In this document: piece by piece, positions 1 through 9,029 of the stretch
How the letters are laid out: every line of letters begins with the position of its first letter
Numbering within the stretch: the stretch's first letter is position 1
Origin: Aphanothece saxicola GSE-SYN-MK-01-06B
GTDB taxonomy: Bacteria; Cyanobacteriota; Cyanobacteriia; PCC-6307; Cyanobiaceae
DNA length: 64,000 nucleotides
Direction of reading: 5' to 3'
Assembly (NCBI GenBank): GCA_019359745.1
Contig: JAHHGT010000002.1
Location: 434,001 to 498,000 of the forward strand
The notes under the pieces: generated by a model
Database searches by the model: none
Seen by the model: the letters and a program-made list of their open reading frames with translations, nothing else
What the model was told of the DNA's origin: nothing
Translations under genes and position numbers: made by a program

Positions 1-968
1 GCAAGGGGATCGTGCTGCAGGAGCCGTCCGTGGTGGCGATCGACCTGGAGCGCGGCACCCCCCTGGCGGTGGGTGAGGAGGCCAAGCTGATGCTGGGCCG
101 CACCCCCGGCAACATCCGGGCGATCCGGCCCCTGCGCGACGGGGTCATCGCCGACTTCGATGCCGCCGAGCAGATGATCAAGAGCTTCATCCAGAAGGGC
201 AACGAGGGTCGGGGCGTGATCGCGCCCCGTCTGGTGATCGGCATCCCCAGCGGGGTCACCGGCGTCGAGCGCCGCGCCGTGCACCAGGCCGGCCTGGCCG
301 GGGCCCGGCAGGTGCACCTGATTGATGAGCCGGTGGCGGCCGCCATCGGCGCCGGCCTGCCCGTGACCGATCCGGTGGGCACGATGATCGTTGACATCGG
401 CGGTGGCACCACCGAGGTGGCCGTGCTCAGCCTGGGCGGCACCGTGCTGAGCGAGTCGGTGCGGGTGGCCGGTGATGAGCTCAGCGACGCCATCAGCGTG
501 TACCTCAAGAAGGTGCACAACCTGGTGGTGGGCGAGCGCACCGCCGAGGACATCAAGATCCGCATCGGCTCGGCGTTCCCCGACGACGGCCACGACGAGA
601 CCTCCATGGACGTGCGGGGTCTGCACCTGCTCTCCGGCCTGCCGCGCACGATCAACATCCGTGCCGGAGACATCCGCGAAGCCATGGCCGAGCCGCTCAA
701 CGTGATCGTCGAAGCGGTCAAGCGCACGCTGGAGCGTACCCCTCCCGAGCTCGCGGCCGACATCGTCGATCGGGGCATCATGCTCGCCGGCGGCGGTGCC
801 CTGGTGCGGGGCATCTGCGACCTGATCAGCCACGAGACCGGCATCCTCACCCACGTGGCCGAAGACCCCCTGCTCTGTGTGGTCAACGGCTGCGGCATGG
901 TCCTGGAGGACTACAGCCGGCTGGAGCGGGTGCTTGACACCCCCGAATTTCTCCGTCAGACGGCCTGA
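1..968 (+). CDS. mreB: Rod shape-determining protein MreB (5'-truncated by window edge)
   Basis: This is the actin-like ATPase MreB, which assembles membrane-bound filaments that guide peptidoglycan synthesis. The reading frame is open from base 3 and starts inside the protein (KGIVLQEPSVVAID), so the N-terminal phosphate-1 segment lies left of the window. The GTG at 12 is internal, not a real start. The phosphate-2 motif VDIGGGTTEVAVLS, the PLRDGVIADF segment and the adenosine motif IMLAGGGALVRG are all present and intact. mreC starts 5 bp downstream and mreD follows, so this is a normal mreBCD operon. Confidence 0.97.
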   Translation, partial: KGIVLQEPSVVAIDLERGTPLAVGEEAKLMLGRTPGNIRAIRPLRDGVIADFDAAEQMIKSFIQKGNEGRGVIAPRLVIGIPSGVTGVERRAVHQAGLAGARQVHLIDEPVAAAIGAGLPVTDPVGTMIVDIGGGTTEVAVLSLGGTVLSESVRVAGDELSDAISVYLKKVHNLVVGERTAEDIKIRIGSAFPDDGHDETSMDVRGLHLLSGLPRTINIRAGDIREAMAEPLNVIVEAVKRTLERTPPELAADIVDRGIMLAGGGALVRGICDLISHETGILTHVAEDPLLCVVNGCGMVLEDYSRLERVLDTPEFLRQTA

Positions 969-973
969 TCCCC

Positions 974-1714
974 ATGCCGGCATGGCGCTGGCTGCGTTTC
1001 GTCCAAGGCTCGTCCCTGCGACGGATCACCCCCTGGCTGCTGGTGCTGCTGGCCCTTGTGGCCGTGCGCCTCAGCAAGGGGGCCCTGGTTGCCGACACCT
1101 ATGCCCTCCTGAGCCGACCCTTCTGGCCCGGGACGGCCCAGGCCGAATGGCTGCAGTCCGCCCGACGGGTCGAGGACGGGGCCCGGCTGGCCCAGCTGGA
1201 GCAGGACAACCAGCGGCTGCGCACCCTGCTGGAGCTGCAGAAGCAGAACCCCAACCGGGTGACGGCCCCGGTGATCTCCCGGGATGGCTCCGGCTGGTGG
1301 CGGCAGCTGCTGCTTGGCCAGGGGGCCCTCAGCGGCATCCGTGCCGGCCAGGCGGTGCTCGGCCCGGGCGGCCTGGTCGGCCTGGTGGGCAGCGTCACGC
1401 CCAGCACTGCCAGCGTCACCCTGCTCACCGATCCCCGCAGCCGGGTCGGCGTGTGGGTGGGGCGCACCCAGCACCACGGCCTGCTCACCGGCATCGGCGC
1501 CGGCCGGCCCCTGCTGCGCTTTCTGGAAAAGGATCCCCAGGCCCGCCCCGGTGATGTGGTGGTGACATCGCCCGCCAGCACCCTGGTGCCGCCGAACCTG
1601 CCGGTGGGCGTGATCCAGACCATGGACGCCAACGCCGACCCGGCCCCAGAGGCGGTGGTGCAGCTGATCGCGCCGGTGTCGGCCCTCGACTGGGTGCAGG
1701 TGCAGGTGCGCTGA
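974..1714 (+). CDS. mreC: Rod shape-determining protein MreC
   Basis: MreC is a bitopic periplasmic scaffold of the elongasome that binds MreB/MreD and penicillin-binding proteins. The 246-residue protein has a single N-terminal membrane segment (about residues 14-32, LLVLLALVAVRL), a short coiled-coil (LAQLEQDNQRLRTLLELQKQ) and the beta-rich domain with GLVGLVGSVTPSTASVTLLTD, which is the MreC family signature. It sits 5 bp after mreB, and its TGA overlaps the mreD ATG. The length is on the short side for the family but complete. Confidence 0.93.
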   Translation: MPAWRWLRFVQGSSLRRITPWLLVLLALVAVRLSKGALVADTYALLSRPFWPGTAQAEWLQSARRVEDGARLAQLEQDNQRLRTLLELQKQNPNRVTAPVISRDGSGWWRQLLLGQGALSGIRAGQAVLGPGGLVGLVGSVTPSTASVTLLTDPRSRVGVWVGRTQHHGLLTGIGAGRPLLRFLEKDPQARPGDVVVTSPASTLVPPNLPVGVIQTMDANADPAPEAVVQLIAPVSALDWVQVQVR

Positions 1715-2325
1715 TGGACCTGCTCACCCGGCAGCCCCTGCTCGCCGCCTCCGCCCTGCTGGTGCCGTTGCTCGTCCTGGCCTCACCGGGATGGCTCAGC
1801 CTCGACGGCGTCGGCCCCTGCTGGGCGGTGCTGTGGCTGCTTCCCTGGGCGCTGAGCGACGGTCCGTTCTCCGGGGCCTGCGCCGGGCTCGCCCTGGGGC
1901 TGCTGCTGGATGCGGTGTACCCCGGCGGTGTCACCCAGGCGCCCGCCCTGCTGCTGCTGGGCTGGTGGTGGGGCCGGATGGGACGGCGGGCACCACCGAT
2001 CCAGCGCAGTTTCAGCCTCGGCCTGCTGGCCCTGCTGGGCACGGCCCTGCTCGGCCTCACGCTCATGCTCCAGTGGGGCGTCCACGACTGGGTGAGCACC
2101 CGGGAGGCGATCCAGCTGGCGGGACCGGAGCTGGGCCGCCGCCTGGAGGGTCAGGGGGTGAACCCCGCCCTGCTGGCCCTGCCGGGGTGGCGCTGGGATG
2201 ATCTGGCAGGACCCGGTCTGCGGGTCCTGCTCTCCCAGACCCTGATCACGGCCCTGCTTGCCCCGATGCTCTGTTCCCTGCAGCTGCTGCTCTGGCGTCA
2301 GGTGGGCTCCGGCTGGCGGCGCTGA
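1714..2325 (+). CDS. mreD: MreD-like rod shape-determining membrane protein
   Basis: A 203-residue polytopic membrane protein. Its hydrophobic helices are spread from residue 5 to the C-terminus and rich in Leu, Gly and Trp. Sequence identity to MreD is weak to the eye, as is usual for this family. The assignment rests on position (start overlapping the mreC stop by one base pair step), size and topology, including the LALGLLLDAVYPGG segment that resembles the family's conserved loop. It probably anchors the MreBCD complex in the membrane. The next gene begins immediately after the stop, so translation may be coupled. Confidence 0.8.
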   Translation: MDLLTRQPLLAASALLVPLLVLASPGWLSLDGVGPCWAVLWLLPWALSDGPFSGACAGLALGLLLDAVYPGGVTQAPALLLLGWWWGRMGRRAPPIQRSFSLGLLALLGTALLGLTLMLQWGVHDWVSTREAIQLAGPELGRRLEGQGVNPALLALPGWRWDDLAGPGLRVLLSQTLITALLAPMLCSLQLLLWRQVGSGWRR

Positions 2326-2328
2326 GTG

Positions 2329-3642
2329 ATGCCCCGATCCCTGCCACGACGCCAGGCCCTGCGGCTGCTGGCCGCCCCCGTCGCCCTCGCCCTGGGCGCC
2401 GGGGCCTGCGCGCGGGGGCCCCGGCCCGAAGCGGGCAAGGTGCTGAACGTCTGGACCCTGGATCTGGCGCCCCGCTTCAACACCTACATGCGGCGGGTGA
2501 TCGCGGCCTGGGAGCAGGGCCATCCCGGCGTGACGGTGCGCTGGACCGACGTCCCCTGGGGCTCGGTGGAGCGCAAGCTCCTGGCGGCGGTGTTCGCCCG
2601 CACCGCCCCCGATCTGGTCAATCTCAACCCCAATTTCGCCGCCAACCTGGCCAGCAAGGGGGGGCTGCGGGATCTCACCCCCCTGCTCCCCCCCGACGCC
2701 GCCGATCGCTACCTGGCCGGCATCTGGACCTCGGGTCAGCAGCAGGGCGAGCAGTTCGGCATTCCCTGGTACCTGACCGCCCGGGTGACGATCGCTAACC
2801 GCCGCCTGCTGCAGCGGGCCGGCCTCACCGCCCCGCCCCGCCGCTGGGAGGAGGTGCCGGCCTACGCCGAAGCCGTCCGGCGCCGCACCGGCCGCTACGC
2901 CCTGTTCGTCACCGTCGTCCCCGACGACTCCGGTGAACTGATGGAGGCGCTGGTGCAGATGGGGGTGCAACTGCTCGACGCCCGCCAGCGGGCGGCCTTC
3001 AACAGTCCGGCCGGTCGCCGCGCCTTCGCCTTCTGGAGCGACCTCTACCGCCGCGGGCTGCTGCCACGGGAGGTGGTGAGCCAGGGGTACCGGCGGGCGA
3101 TTGAGCTGTTCCAGGCCGGCGATCTGGCCCAGGTGGCCAGTGGCCCCGATTTCCTGCGCAACCTGCAGACCAACGCCCCCGGCATCGCCGCCACCTCCGC
3201 CCCCTTTCCGCCCCTGACGGGGCCGAACGGCGAAGCCAATGTGGCCGTGATGAACCTGGTGGTGCCCCGCCAGAGCGCCATGGCCGAGGCGGCGGTGAGC
3301 TTCGCCCTGTTCCTGAGTGATGCGGCCAACCAGCTGGCCTTCGCCGAGGAGGCCCGGGTGCTGCCCTCCTCCCGGGGAGCGCTGGCGAGCCTGGAGCGGA
3401 ATCTGCGGGGGGCGGTTCCCAGCGACGGCCAGGAACGTCTGGTGCATAACGCCCGGCTGCTCTCGATCGAGACCCTGGCCCAGGCCAGGGTGCTGGTGCC
3501 GGCCACCCCGGGGGTGAAGCGGCTGCAGGCAATCCTTTACACCCAGTTGCAGCGGGCGATGCTGGGGCAGCTGGCCAGCGACGCGGCCCTGGCCGAAGCC
3601 GAGCTGCAGTGGAACCGCTATGCCGAGGCGCGCTGGCCCTGA
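2329..3642 (+). CDS. ABC sugar transporter family substrate-binding lipoprotein
   Basis: An extracellular solute-binding protein of family 1 (maltose/glycerol-phosphate type). The N-terminus has an arginine pair (LPRRQALRLL) before a hydrophobic stretch and a lipobox ending in GAGAC, so a lipoprotein, possibly exported by Tat, is predicted. The mature part begins LNVWTLDLAPRFNTYMRRV and has the usual ATFARTAPDLVNLN-like and PWYLTARVTIANRRLL segments. It starts directly after the mreD stop (GTG at 2326 is an alternative) and appears to be in the mre operon. No permease or ATPase gene is nearby, so it works with transporter parts encoded elsewhere or serves another envelope role. Confidence 0.88.
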   Translation: MPRSLPRRQALRLLAAPVALALGAGACARGPRPEAGKVLNVWTLDLAPRFNTYMRRVIAAWEQGHPGVTVRWTDVPWGSVERKLLAAVFARTAPDLVNLNPNFAANLASKGGLRDLTPLLPPDAADRYLAGIWTSGQQQGEQFGIPWYLTARVTIANRRLLQRAGLTAPPRRWEEVPAYAEAVRRRTGRYALFVTVVPDDSGELMEALVQMGVQLLDARQRAAFNSPAGRRAFAFWSDLYRRGLLPREVVSQGYRRAIELFQAGDLAQVASGPDFLRNLQTNAPGIAATSAPFPPLTGPNGEANVAVMNLVVPRQSAMAEAAVSFALFLSDAANQLAFAEEARVLPSSRGALASLERNLRGAVPSDGQERLVHNARLLSIETLAQARVLVPATPGVKRLQAILYTQLQRAMLGQLASDAALAEAELQWNRYAEARWP

Positions 3643-3782
3643 AGGCAGCGGAGGGCGGGTCAGGGTTTCCGAAGAAATGTTGCCTTCCGCCCAGAACCCC
3701 GCTGCCGGAGCCGTTTCTGTGCTCGCGGCCCCAAACGGCGTCGCGTTATGGTTGCGATTCTTCATCCGAGTGGACCGGAGCG

Positions 3783-4607
3783 ATGCCCATGCCCGCGGTT
3801 GCCTCCTCCTTCACCGATGGTGCTGATCTGGAGGCTTCCGCGGGCGGTGGTTCCCCCTCCCAGCCGATCGCCACCCTGTTGGTCGTCGACGACGAAGCGG
3901 CGGTGCGCCGGGTGCTGATGATGCGTCTGCAGCTGGCCGGTTACCGGGTGCTCTGTGCCGAGGACGGCGAGGAGGCCCTCGCCCTGTTCCACCAGGAGCA
4001 GCCCGACCTGGTCGTGCTCGACGTGATGCTGCCCAAGCTGGACGGGTTCGCCGTCTGCCGGCGCCTGCGGGCGGAATCCTGCGTGCCGATCATCTTTCTC
4101 TCGGCCCTCGATGCCATCGCCGAGCGGGTGGCGGGTCTGGACCTGGGGGCCGACGACTACCTGCCCAAGCCGTTCAGCCCCAAGGAACTCGAAGCCCGCA
4201 TCTCCACGATTCTGCGGCGCATGGGTCGGGGGGCGGCCACCAGCGAACCGCGCGAGCTGCCCACCGGCTCCGGTGTGCTGCGGGTGGGCGATCTGGTGGT
4301 CGACACCAACCGCCGTCAGGTGACCCGCGAAGGGCAGCGCATTGCCCTCACCTACACCGAATTCAGCCTGCTGGAGCTGCTCTTCCGGGAGCCGGGCCGG
4401 GTGGTGCCGCGGGCCGAGATCCTCGAGCAGCTTTGGGGCTATCCCCCCCGCCGCGCCGCCGACCTGCGGGTTGTCGACGTGTATGTGGCCCGCTTGCGAG
4501 GCAAGCTTGAGCCCGATCCCCGCAATCCCGAGCTGATTCTCACGGTGCGGGGCACGGGCTACGCCTCCCAGCGGATGGGTGAGGCCACCCTGGCCGCCGC
4601 CGGCTGA
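3783..4607 (+). CDS. OmpR-family response regulator, RpaB/Ycf27-like
   Basis: A two-component response regulator of 274 residues. The receiver domain (about 30-145) has the acidic pair VVDDEA, the phospho-acceptor Asp near residue 80 (VVLDVMLPKLDG) and the switch lysine in YLPKPFSPKELEARI. The C-terminal winged helix contains LTYTEFSLLELL and LRGKLEPDP...ILTVRGTGY, which closely resemble cyanobacterial RpaB/Ycf27. I cannot tell whether this is RpaB itself or the picocyanobacterial paralogue SrrA, so no symbol is given. The ATG at 3783 is chosen because the longer frame upstream overlaps the previous gene. No histidine kinase lies next to it. Confidence 0.9.
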   Translation: MPMPAVASSFTDGADLEASAGGGSPSQPIATLLVVDDEAAVRRVLMMRLQLAGYRVLCAEDGEEALALFHQEQPDLVVLDVMLPKLDGFAVCRRLRAESCVPIIFLSALDAIAERVAGLDLGADDYLPKPFSPKELEARISTILRRMGRGAATSEPRELPTGSGVLRVGDLVVDTNRRQVTREGQRIALTYTEFSLLELLFREPGRVVPRAEILEQLWGYPPRRAADLRVVDVYVARLRGKLEPDPRNPELILTVRGTGYASQRMGEATLAAAG

Positions 4608-4680
4608 GCTCACCCCCTGAAGCCGACGTCGGCCGGTCCTGCAGGATGGGCTGCGACCCTTCTCCATCGCCCTGCCTGCC

Positions 4681-6201
4681 TTGTCGGATCTGCGTGAGAC
4701 CCGCCTGGAGAAAGCCCGCACCCTGGAGTCCCTCGGTCGGGCTCCTTACGCGCTCGGCTTCTCCCCCAGCCACCGCACCGCCGAGCTGCAGCAGGCCCAT
4801 GCCGACCTGCCCAACGGCGAAGAGCGGGCTGTTGTGGTGGCCGTTGCCGGCCGGGTGATGACCCGTCGGGTGATGGGCAAGCTGGCCTTCTTCACCATCG
4901 CCGACGAATCCGGCCCGATCCAGCTGTTCATCGAGAAGGCGACCCTTCTGGCGGCCCACCCGGAGGAACCCGAAGGCTTCGCCCAGATCACGTCCCTTGT
5001 CGATGGCGGCGACTGGATCGGGGTGCACGGCAGCCTGCGCCGCACCGATCGGGGCGAACTCTCGGTCAAAGTGACCGACTGGGTGATGCTCACCAAGGCG
5101 CTCCAGCCGCTGCCCGACAAATGGCACGGCCTGGCGGACGTGGAGAAGCGCTACCGCCAGCGCTACCTCGATCTGATCGTCTCGCCCGACACCCGCGAAA
5201 CCTTCCGGCGCCGGGCGCGGCTGGTGAGCGCCATGCGCCGCTGGCTCGATGAGCGCGACTTTCTCGAGATCGAAACGCCTGTCCTGCAGACCGAAGCCGG
5301 CGGTGCCGACGCCCGCCCCTTCGCCACCCACCACAACGCCCTCGACCTGCCCCTCACCCTGCGCATCGCCACCGAGCTGCACCTCAAGCGGCTGGTGGTG
5401 GGGGGCTTCGAGCGGGTGTACGAGCTCGGCCGCATCTTCCGCAACGAGGGGATCAGCACCCGGCACAACCCCGAATTCACGTCGGTGGAGATCTACCAGG
5501 CCTTCGCCGACTACCACACGATGATGGACCTCACCGAGCAGCTGCTGGCCGCGGCCTGCCTCGAGGTCTGTGGTGACACGCGCCTCACCTACCAGGGCGT
5601 GGCGATCGATCTCACCCCGCCCTGGCGGCGGGTCACCATGCATGAGCTGGTGGAGCAGGCGACCGGCCTGGATTTCAACACGTTCACCGATCGTTCCCAG
5701 GCGGCAGCGGCGATGGAGGCCGCCGGCCTGGCGGTGCCCGAGGCGGCCGACAGTGTGGGCCGGCTGCTGGTGGAAGCCTTCGAGCAGGCGGTGGAAACCA
5801 CGCTCGAGCAGCCCACGTTCGTGATGGATTACCCGGTGGAGAATTCGCCCCTGGCCCGGGCCCATCGCAGCAAGCCAGGGCTGGTGGAGCGTTTCGAGCT
5901 GTTCATCGTCGGGCGGGAGACGGCCAACGCCTTCAGTGAGCTGATCGACCCGCTGGATCAGCGGGCCAGGCTCGAGCTGCAGCAGCTGCGCCGCCAGGCG
6001 GGGGACCCCGAAGCCCAGACGGTGGATGAGGACTTCCTGCACGCCCTGGAGGTGGGCATGCCCCCCACCGGCGGCCTCGGCATCGGCATCGACCGGCTGG
6101 CCATGCTGCTCACCGACAGCCCCTCGATCCGTGATGTGATCGCCTTCCCCCTGCTGCGCCCGGAGGCCCGTGAAAGGGCCGGAACCGACGCAGTGGGATA
6201 A
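4681..6201 (+). CDS. lysS: Lysyl-tRNA synthetase, class II
   Basis: Charges tRNA-Lys in the cytoplasm. The 506-residue protein has the N-terminal OB-fold anticodon-binding domain (about 55-160, with [17 protein letters not shown]) followed by the class II catalytic core. Motif 1 is around residues 185-205, motif 2 is [18 protein letters not shown], and motif 3 is [14 protein letters not shown] near the C-terminus. The start is a TTG giving [16 protein letters not shown], the usual N-terminus; no better ATG is in frame. A small conserved gene follows directly. Confidence 0.97.
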   Translation: MSDLRETRLEKARTLESLGRAPYALGFSPSHRTAELQQAHADLPNGEERAVVVAVAGRVMTRRVMGKLAFFTIADESGPIQLFIEKATLLAAHPEEPEGFAQITSLVDGGDWIGVHGSLRRTDRGELSVKVTDWVMLTKALQPLPDKWHGLADVEKRYRQRYLDLIVSPDTRETFRRRARLVSAMRRWLDERDFLEIETPVLQTEAGGADARPFATHHNALDLPLTLRIATELHLKRLVVGGFERVYELGRIFRNEGISTRHNPEFTSVEIYQAFADYHTMMDLTEQLLAAACLEVCGDTRLTYQGVAIDLTPPWRRVTMHELVEQATGLDFNTFTDRSQAAAAMEAAGLAVPEAADSVGRLLVEAFEQAVETTLEQPTFVMDYPVENSPLARAHRSKPGLVERFELFIVGRETANAFSELIDPLDQRARLELQQLRRQAGDPEAQTVDEDFLHALEVGMPPTGGLGIGIDRLAMLLTDSPSIRDVIAFPLLRPEARERAGTDAVG

Positions 6202-6239
6202 TGGTTTCCAGTAGGCCTTCTCCCCCTCGGGGCTCTGGT

Positions 6240-6503
6240 ATGAGTGGTGAGCGCGTCGGTTTTCGCTTTCAACACGCCGATGCGGTGGTGAAGCGCAATC
6301 CCCAGGGGCGGTCTCGCCGTGGCTGGGTCATGGAACCGGTGGAACAGACCACCAGCCGGGGAACCAAGATGCCCGCCTATCGCATCCGCTGGCGGGACAG
6401 TGAACGTCCGGAGATCGTGCTGCAGCACATGCTGATTGCCGATCCCGATCCCACCCCGCCGCCCGAAGGGGTGAGCCTGGTCCCCCCGGTGCCCAAGAAG
6501 TAG
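6240..6503 (+). CDS. Conserved cyanobacterial hypothetical protein
   Basis: An 87-residue soluble basic protein with no domain I can name. It contains the segment RGTKMPAYRIRWRDSERPEI, which I associate with a small hypothetical family found in picocyanobacteria. The ATG at 6240 (MSGERVGFRF) is preferred over the ATG at 6201, because 6201 overlaps the lysS stop and the extra residues look non-coding. It lies 38 bp after lysS on the same strand and may be co-transcribed. Its function is unknown. Confidence 0.65.
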   Translation: MSGERVGFRFQHADAVVKRNPQGRSRRGWVMEPVEQTTSRGTKMPAYRIRWRDSERPEIVLQHMLIADPDPTPPPEGVSLVPPVPKK

Positions 6504-6531
6504 AGCTCCAACGGGCCGCGGCAACGGCGGC

Positions 6532-7332
6532 TCAGATCCAGCCCCGCCAGCGGTAGGCCAGCAGGCCCAGATGCTCCCGCATGGCGGTGGTGGTCAGCAC
6601 CAGGGCCTCGGCGCTGGGCAGCAGCCCCATCACGGTGCCGGCCAGGGTGGGGTTGCCGAACGATCGCCGCTCGGGGAGCTGGAAGTCGCACGCCACCGGG
6701 ATGATCCGGACGTCCGGCGCCGCCCGGCGCAGGGTGGCCAGCGAGCGGGGCAGATGGGTGGCGCTGGTGACCAGCAGCAGGGAGGTCCAGCCCCGCTGCC
6801 GGGCCAGTCGCACCAGGGCGGTGGTCTCCTCTGCCGTGTTGCGCCCTTCTTCGCTGGTGACGATCCGATCGGCCGCCACCCCCAGGCTGGTGGCCAGGGC
6901 CTTGGCCAGCCGGGCCTCGCCGGCGGCCGGATCGTTGGCCATGAAGGTGACCTTGCCGCCCGTCACCAGCAGCCAGGGGGCTTTGCCTTCGCGCATCAGG
7001 GCCACAGCGCGCAGCAGCCGGTCGCCGGCCTCGTTGACTTCCACCCCCTGCCGAGGCGGCAGGGCCGGCCGCAGCCCACCCCCCAGCACCAGCACCGCAT
7101 CAGCCGTGGGGATCGGGGAGGGGGTCAGCCGGGCGGCCCGTTCCTCCAGCCCCCACACCAGCTGGCGGCTGAGCAGGGGCGTGGCCGCCAGCCAGAGCAG
7201 CACGATCCCGACACTGGAGAGGACCGGACCGAGGCGGCGCTGGCGGTTGAGCAGGCCCGTGATCTGGAGCAGCAGGGCCAGGCCGAGGGGGTAGAGGCCG
7301 AGCGGCAGCAGTTTCGAGAGCAGGAAACCCAT
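6532..7332 (-). CDS. YdcF/DUF218 family membrane protein
   Basis: A 266-residue protein with two N-terminal membrane segments (about 10-28 and 38-58) followed by the DUF218 domain: ADAVLVLGGGLRP, LLVTGGKV, SEEGRNTAEETTALV and LLVTSATHLPRSLATLRRA. The family includes ElyC and SanA of enterobacteria, which act in envelope integrity at the membrane; the reaction is unknown. It is the last gene of a minus-strand series starting with egtB, 13 bp downstream of the coiled-coil protein gene, so it is probably in the ergothioneine transcript without evidence of a role there. Confidence 0.88.
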   Translation of the reverse strand: MGFLLSKLLPLGLYPLGLALLLQITGLLNRQRRLGPVLSSVGIVLLWLAATPLLSRQLVWGLEERAARLTPSPIPTADAVLVLGGGLRPALPPRQGVEVNEAGDRLLRAVALMREGKAPWLLVTGGKVTFMANDPAAGEARLAKALATSLGVAADRIVTSEEGRNTAEETTALVRLARQRGWTSLLLVTSATHLPRSLATLRRAAPDVRIIPVACDFQLPERRSFGNPTLAGTVMGLLPSAEALVLTTTAMREHLGLLAYRWRGWI

Positions 7333-7345
7333 GGCGCGGCGCGGT

Positions 7346-7828
7346 TCAGCGCTGCTGGCGGCGCTTCAGCTCCTGCAGCTCCTGCTGGGCCTCGAACCGG
7401 GCCCAGTCGGCCTCGAGATCGGGCGTGGCGGCGGGGCCGTTGCTGCGTTGGCTGGTGAGCTCGGCCAGCTCCTGCTCGACACTGGCGAAGCGCTGACCCA
7501 GGTCGGTGAGGGCCTGCCAGCGTTGGCGCCCCTGGTCCATCAGCCCCGCCACATGGGCCTCGGCGCGGCCGGCCAGCTCCCCGGCCCCGGCGGTCCGGGC
7601 CCGGCCGATCCGCCCCTGCCATTGGCGGATCTCCTCCGCCAGCTTCAGCAGCTGTTTTCGCTGCTCCTCGGCCTGCTGCCGCAGCCGCACCCGCTCGGCC
7701 AGCAACTGCCGCTGCCGGTCGCGGGCGGCCTGCCCGCGCAGCAGCTCCTCCTGCTGGGGATTGGTGCGCAGGAAGCCTTCCAGCTGCTGATCCAGCCGCG
7801 CCTCCAGTTCCTCCAGCCAGCTGCTCAT
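7346..7828 (-). CDS. Coiled-coil protein of the ergothioneine operon (hercynine metabolism protein type)
   Basis: A 160-residue, highly charged, almost wholly alpha-helical protein rich in Gln, Arg, Glu and Leu, with coiled-coil heptads between about 30 and 90. It has no membrane segment and no catalytic motif. Cyanobacterial egtB/egtD loci usually carry such a protein, which automatic annotation names hercynine metabolism protein; its biochemical role is not established. Its ATG overlaps the stop of the preceding small gene as ATGA, indicating translational coupling within the operon. Confidence 0.75.
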   Translation of the reverse strand: MSSWLEELEARLDQQLEGFLRTNPQQEELLRGQAARDRQRQLLAERVRLRQQAEEQRKQLLKLAEEIRQWQGRIGRARTAGAGELAGRAEAHVAGLMDQGRQRWQALTDLGQRFASVEQELAELTSQRSNGPAATPDLEADWARFEAQQELQELKRRQQR

Positions 7829-8061
7829 GGCAGGGGTTCGCCGGGGGCGCGGGTGATCAGGGGCGCTTCGATCTCTTCCTGCAGGGGGGTGATGGCGGCC
7901 TCGCGGGAGCGCAGCAGCAGCTGGGTGAGCCGGGCGATGGCGCCCTCCCCCAGGTCCTGCTCGCCGATGCGGTCGAAGGCCTTGCGGTACAGATCCTCCA
8001 GTTCCTCGATCAGCCCTTCGCGCACCCCACGCATCGACTGACGCTGTTCCTCCCTGCTCAT
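7825..8061 (-). CDS. Small protein of the ergothioneine operon (hercynine metabolism small protein type)
   Basis: A 78-residue acidic helical protein (MSREEQRQSMRGVREGL at the start; LEDLYRKAFDRIGEQDLGEG in the middle). It is encoded within a longer frame that reads through egtD in the wrong frame; the true start is the ATG at 8059-8061. It overlaps the egtD stop by ATGA and the next gene by ATGA, so four genes are tightly coupled. Cyanobacterial egt loci commonly have this small partner. It may bind the coiled-coil protein or EgtB, but that is inference from linkage only. Confidence 0.75.
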   Translation of the reverse strand: MSREEQRQSMRGVREGLIEELEDLYRKAFDRIGEQDLGEGAIARLTQLLLRSREAAITPLQEEIEAPLITRAPGEPLP

Positions 8062-9029
8062 CGATCGCTCCGCTGCTGTTCCGAGTCTGCCTGCACCAGC
8101 AGATGCAGGGCGAAATCGCCGGCCGGGTCGCTCCATCGGCCCACTCCCTGCCAGCCGGCCGAGGCCGCCAGGGCGAGGAAGGCCTCGGGGCCGTACTTGT
8201 AGCTGTACTCGGTGATCAGCGGCTCTTCGGCCGCGAACGGCCAGCAGCGGCCCGCCAGCCGCACCTCCAGCGCCCGCCGGCTCACCAGGGCCATGGCGAT
8301 GCGGCCCTGATCGGCCTCCCACCAGGCCCGGTACCCAAAGTCGGCCGCCTGAAAGTCGCCGTCCAGATCGCGGTTGAGCCGGGTGAGCAGGTTGCGGGCG
8401 AAGGCCTCCGACCAGCCGGCGGCGTCGTTGTAGGCCGCCTCCAGCCGCTGCACCGCCTTCGGCTGGTCGATGCCGATCAGCAGGCGGCTGCCGGCCCCCA
8501 GCAGCCGGCGGAACTGGCGCAGCAGGTCCCGGGCACCGGCGGGATCGAAGTTGCCGATCGAGCTGCCCGGGTAGAAGCCCAGCCGGCCGTGGCCCTCCAG
8601 GGCGGGGTGCTCCGGCAGCTGCTCCAGGTGGCTGTAGTCGCAGCAGATGCCGAGCACCGGCAGGTCGGGGTGGCGTTGCTGCAGGGCCCGGCAGGCGGGG
8701 GCCAGGTGGTCTGCGCTGATGTCGAGGGCCACATAGGCGGCGGGCTCCAGGACGCTGAGCAGGGGGCTCACCTTGCGGGCGCTGCCGGCGCCGAACTCCA
8801 CCACTACCCCGGGTCCGAGGGCGGCGGCCAGCTCGGCCGCCCGCGCCTCCAGCAGGGCCGTCTCGGTGCGGGTCAGGCCGTACTCCGGCTGCTCGCAGAT
8901 GGCGTCGAACAGGCGCGACCCCTCGGCGTCGTACAGCAACCAGGCCGGCAGCTGCTTCGGCTGGCGGCCCATGCCCTCGATCACCAGCCGGGCCATGTCG
9001 GCCGGCTCGGGATGGAGGTCGATCAGCAT
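8058..9029 (-). CDS. egtD: L-histidine N-alpha-methyltransferase EgtD
   Basis: EgtD trimethylates histidine with three S-adenosylmethionines to give hercynine, the first step of ergothioneine synthesis. The 323-residue length is typical. The SAM-binding motif VVEFGAGSARK, the LDISADHL motif, FYPGSSIGNFDP and LLIGIDQPK are all family hallmarks. It overlaps egtB by a few bases upstream and the small protein gene downstream, placing it second in the operon. Confidence 0.95.
   Translation of the reverse strand: MLIDLHPEPADMARLVIEGMGRQPKQLPAWLLYDAEGSRLFDAICEQPEYGLTRTETALLEARAAELAAALGPGVVVEFGAGSARKVSPLLSVLEPAAYVALDISADHLAPACRALQQRHPDLPVLGICCDYSHLEQLPEHPALEGHGRLGFYPGSSIGNFDPAGARDLLRQFRRLLGAGSRLLIGIDQPKAVQRLEAAYNDAAGWSEAFARNLLTRLNRDLDGDFQAADFGYRAWWEADQGRIAMALVSRRALEVRLAGRCWPFAAEEPLITEYSYKYGPEAFLALAASAGWQGVGRWSDPAGDFALHLLVQADSEQQRSDR

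Noticed and set aside
12-968. GTG at base 12 as the mreB start
   Set aside because: The protein sequence continues upstream to the window edge and lacks the phosphate-1 motif, so the gene is only cut by the window.
1783-3765. 660-codon open frame on the minus strand
   Set aside because: It is antisense to mreD and the solute-binding protein gene and has low-complexity Gly/Gln/His-rich composition, as expected for the opposite strand of GC-rich coding sequence.
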